Source of the DNA: a bacterium
Lineage (GTDB): Bacteria; Cyanobacteriota; Vampirovibrionia; Gastranaerophilales; Gastranaerophilaceae
Length of the DNA: 6,040 bases
Reading direction: 5' to 3'
NCBI GenBank assembly: GCA_017477685.1
Contig: JAFUUT010000122.1
Coordinates: 1 to 6,040, forward strand
Part shown: one piece after another, positions 5,172-6,040 of the stretch
Position numbering within the stretch: position 1 is the stretch's first letter
Layout: each line of letters starts with the position of its first letter
The notes under the pieces: model-generated
Database searches by the model: none
Seen by the model: the letters and a program-made list of their open reading frames with translations, nothing else
What the model was told of the DNA's origin: nothing
Translations under genes and position numbers: made by a program

Positions 5172-6040
5172 ATGGCAAAAGGATTTAGAGAAATAAATAT
5201 TATTCATAGAACTCAAGATGCTAAAAAGTTTGTAAAATCAGTGGCGCAAGATGACGATTTTCAAAAATGGGAGGCTGAAAGAAAATCGAGATTATTCAAT
5301 TTGTTTTTAAATGAATTGGGAATATTTAGTATTTTTATTTTGGGCTTGCTATTTATTCCGTTTATTACTACTCCTGTTGCAAGAGTGATTTATACACTGC
5401 TTAATATTATATTTTTAACATGCTTTATATATCTGCCAACGCGTGCAAATAAAGACTTCAAATCTGAATTCAAAGATTTTTATTGTAAAAAAGTAGAAGA
5501 TTTCTTTGATCTCACTCATTATGTTAATAGCGGTATTGATAAATATTTTCTAAATGGGTGTAAATTATTCCCTCATATAGAAAAAGTGTATGGTGATGAT
5601 TGTTATGTGGGCGTATATAATGATGTCCTTTTTCAGGCGGCAGAAGTTAATTTAATTGATGTACGGGAATTGAAAGATGGAAATACCCAAGAATTAAATG
5701 TTTTTGAGGGTGTAGTTATTATGTTTGATTCAAATAAGAAAATCGAATCTGACACTATAGTTACCCCAAAGCGTAATTTTTGGATTTTTAATAAATTTAA
5801 TATGGGAAATATTTTAATTCCTATTATATTTCTATTACTAATTAATATACCTCTTATATCGGATTGTATGCAATATGGCGATTCTGCGGAGTTTATTAAA
5901 ATAATAATCAATGCTATGATATTGCCTTATATCTGTCTATTTTTAATATTCTTTTTGGTTTCTCTTTTTCTCAACAGATTTACTATTAATGATAAAGATA
6001 TGGAGCGAGTATATTTGGAAGATGTAAAATTTGATAAAAA
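5172..6040 (+). CDS. DUF3137-type multi-pass membrane protein, paralog B (3' truncated)
   Basis: The frame opens at ATG 5172, two bases after the TAG of paralog A, with ACAGGA (5158-5163) as ribosome binding site inside the end of that gene. It stays open to the window edge (289 codons plus two bases), so the 3' end is missing. It aligns along its length with paralog A: DFQKWEAERKSRLF (29-42) versus DFQRWEAERKAKLF; NKDFKSEFK (93-101); VFEGVVIMFDSNKKI (177-191); DTIV then NKFN (207-210); and RVYLEDVKFDK (279-289). Its predicted membrane segments are ~43-64, ~68-89, ~213-230 and ~244-268, the same two-hairpin design. The N-terminus is about 9 residues longer. The expected missing part is the FKVYSxDQVExRYLLT domain, roughly 90-100 residues by comparison with A. 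Close coupling suggests co-translation and perhaps a hetero-oligomer; that is inference. Confidence 0.85.
   Translation, partial: MAKGFREINIIHRTQDAKKFVKSVAQDDDFQKWEAERKSRLFNLFLNELGIFSIFILGLLFIPFITTPVARVIYTLLNIIFLTCFIYLPTRANKDFKSEFKDFYCKKVEDFFDLTHYVNSGIDKYFLNGCKLFPHIEKVYGDDCYVGVYNDVLFQAAEVNLIDVRELKDGNTQELNVFEGVVIMFDSNKKIESDTIVTPKRNFWIFNKFNMGNILIPIIFLLLINIPLISDCMQYGDSAEFIKIIINAMILPYICLFLIFFLVSLFLNRFTINDKDMERVYLEDVKFDK
6004..6040 (+). repeat. 37-nt exact block shared by the two DUF3137 paralogs, copy B
   Basis: Identical to 4850-4886 and cut by the window end. The base before it differs (6003 g versus 4849 a), so identity begins abruptly at the start of the signature motif of the C-terminal domain. 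Confidence 0.93.

Noticed and set aside
5633..5911. 92-residue minus-strand open frame
   Set aside because: It lies wholly inside paralog B, whose plus-strand protein is clearly homologous to paralog A.

Overview
The window is AT-rich DNA with every recognisable gene on the + strand and short intergenic gaps. It comes from a diderm (Gram-negative-type) bacterium: it encodes a TolC-family outer-membrane channel, a MacA-like periplasmic adaptor and a membrane-anchored SPOR-domain protein. The K/N/I-rich proteins and A/T-ending codons fit several low-GC diderm groups. Gut Melainabacteria/Gastranaerophilales are one possibility, but that is a guess from composition and gene style; nothing in the window fixes the taxon.

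Layout. (1) 2-613: the 3' part of a gene for a bitopic membrane protein with a C-terminal SPOR domain; its 5' end lies outside the window. (2) 673-1044: a small exported protein with two cysteines and a BamE/SmpA-like sequence pattern, followed by a strong hairpin terminator at 1110-1142. A 31-bp exact copy of part of the SPOR coding sequence (521-551) recurs at 1072-1102, between this gene and the terminator. (3) 1045-1236: an intergenic region holding that repeat, the terminator and an operator-like inverted repeat (1147-1169). (4) 1237-2757 and 2816-3970: a tolC-like gene and a macA-like gene, very probably one operon encoding two parts of a tripartite efflux or secretion pump. The inner-membrane part (a MacB-type ABC transporter or other pump) is not next to them. 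(5) 4057-5169 and 5172-6040+: two tandem paralogous membrane proteins of the DUF3137 type, two bases apart; the second runs off the window end. They are diverged over most of their length but share an exact 37-nt block (4850-4886 and 6004-6040).

How the genes relate: the TolC and MacA homologues should dock to form a periplasm-spanning conduit. The two DUF3137 proteins are probably co-translated and may act as a pair, but their function is unknown. The SPOR protein probably binds septal peptidoglycan. I saw no tRNA, rRNA, CRISPR array, transposase or integrase. No clear new multi-gene system is visible. The observations most worth following are the SPOR-fragment repeat beside a REP-like palindrome, the missing start codon of the macA-like gene, and the conversion-like identity between the DUF3137 paralogs.
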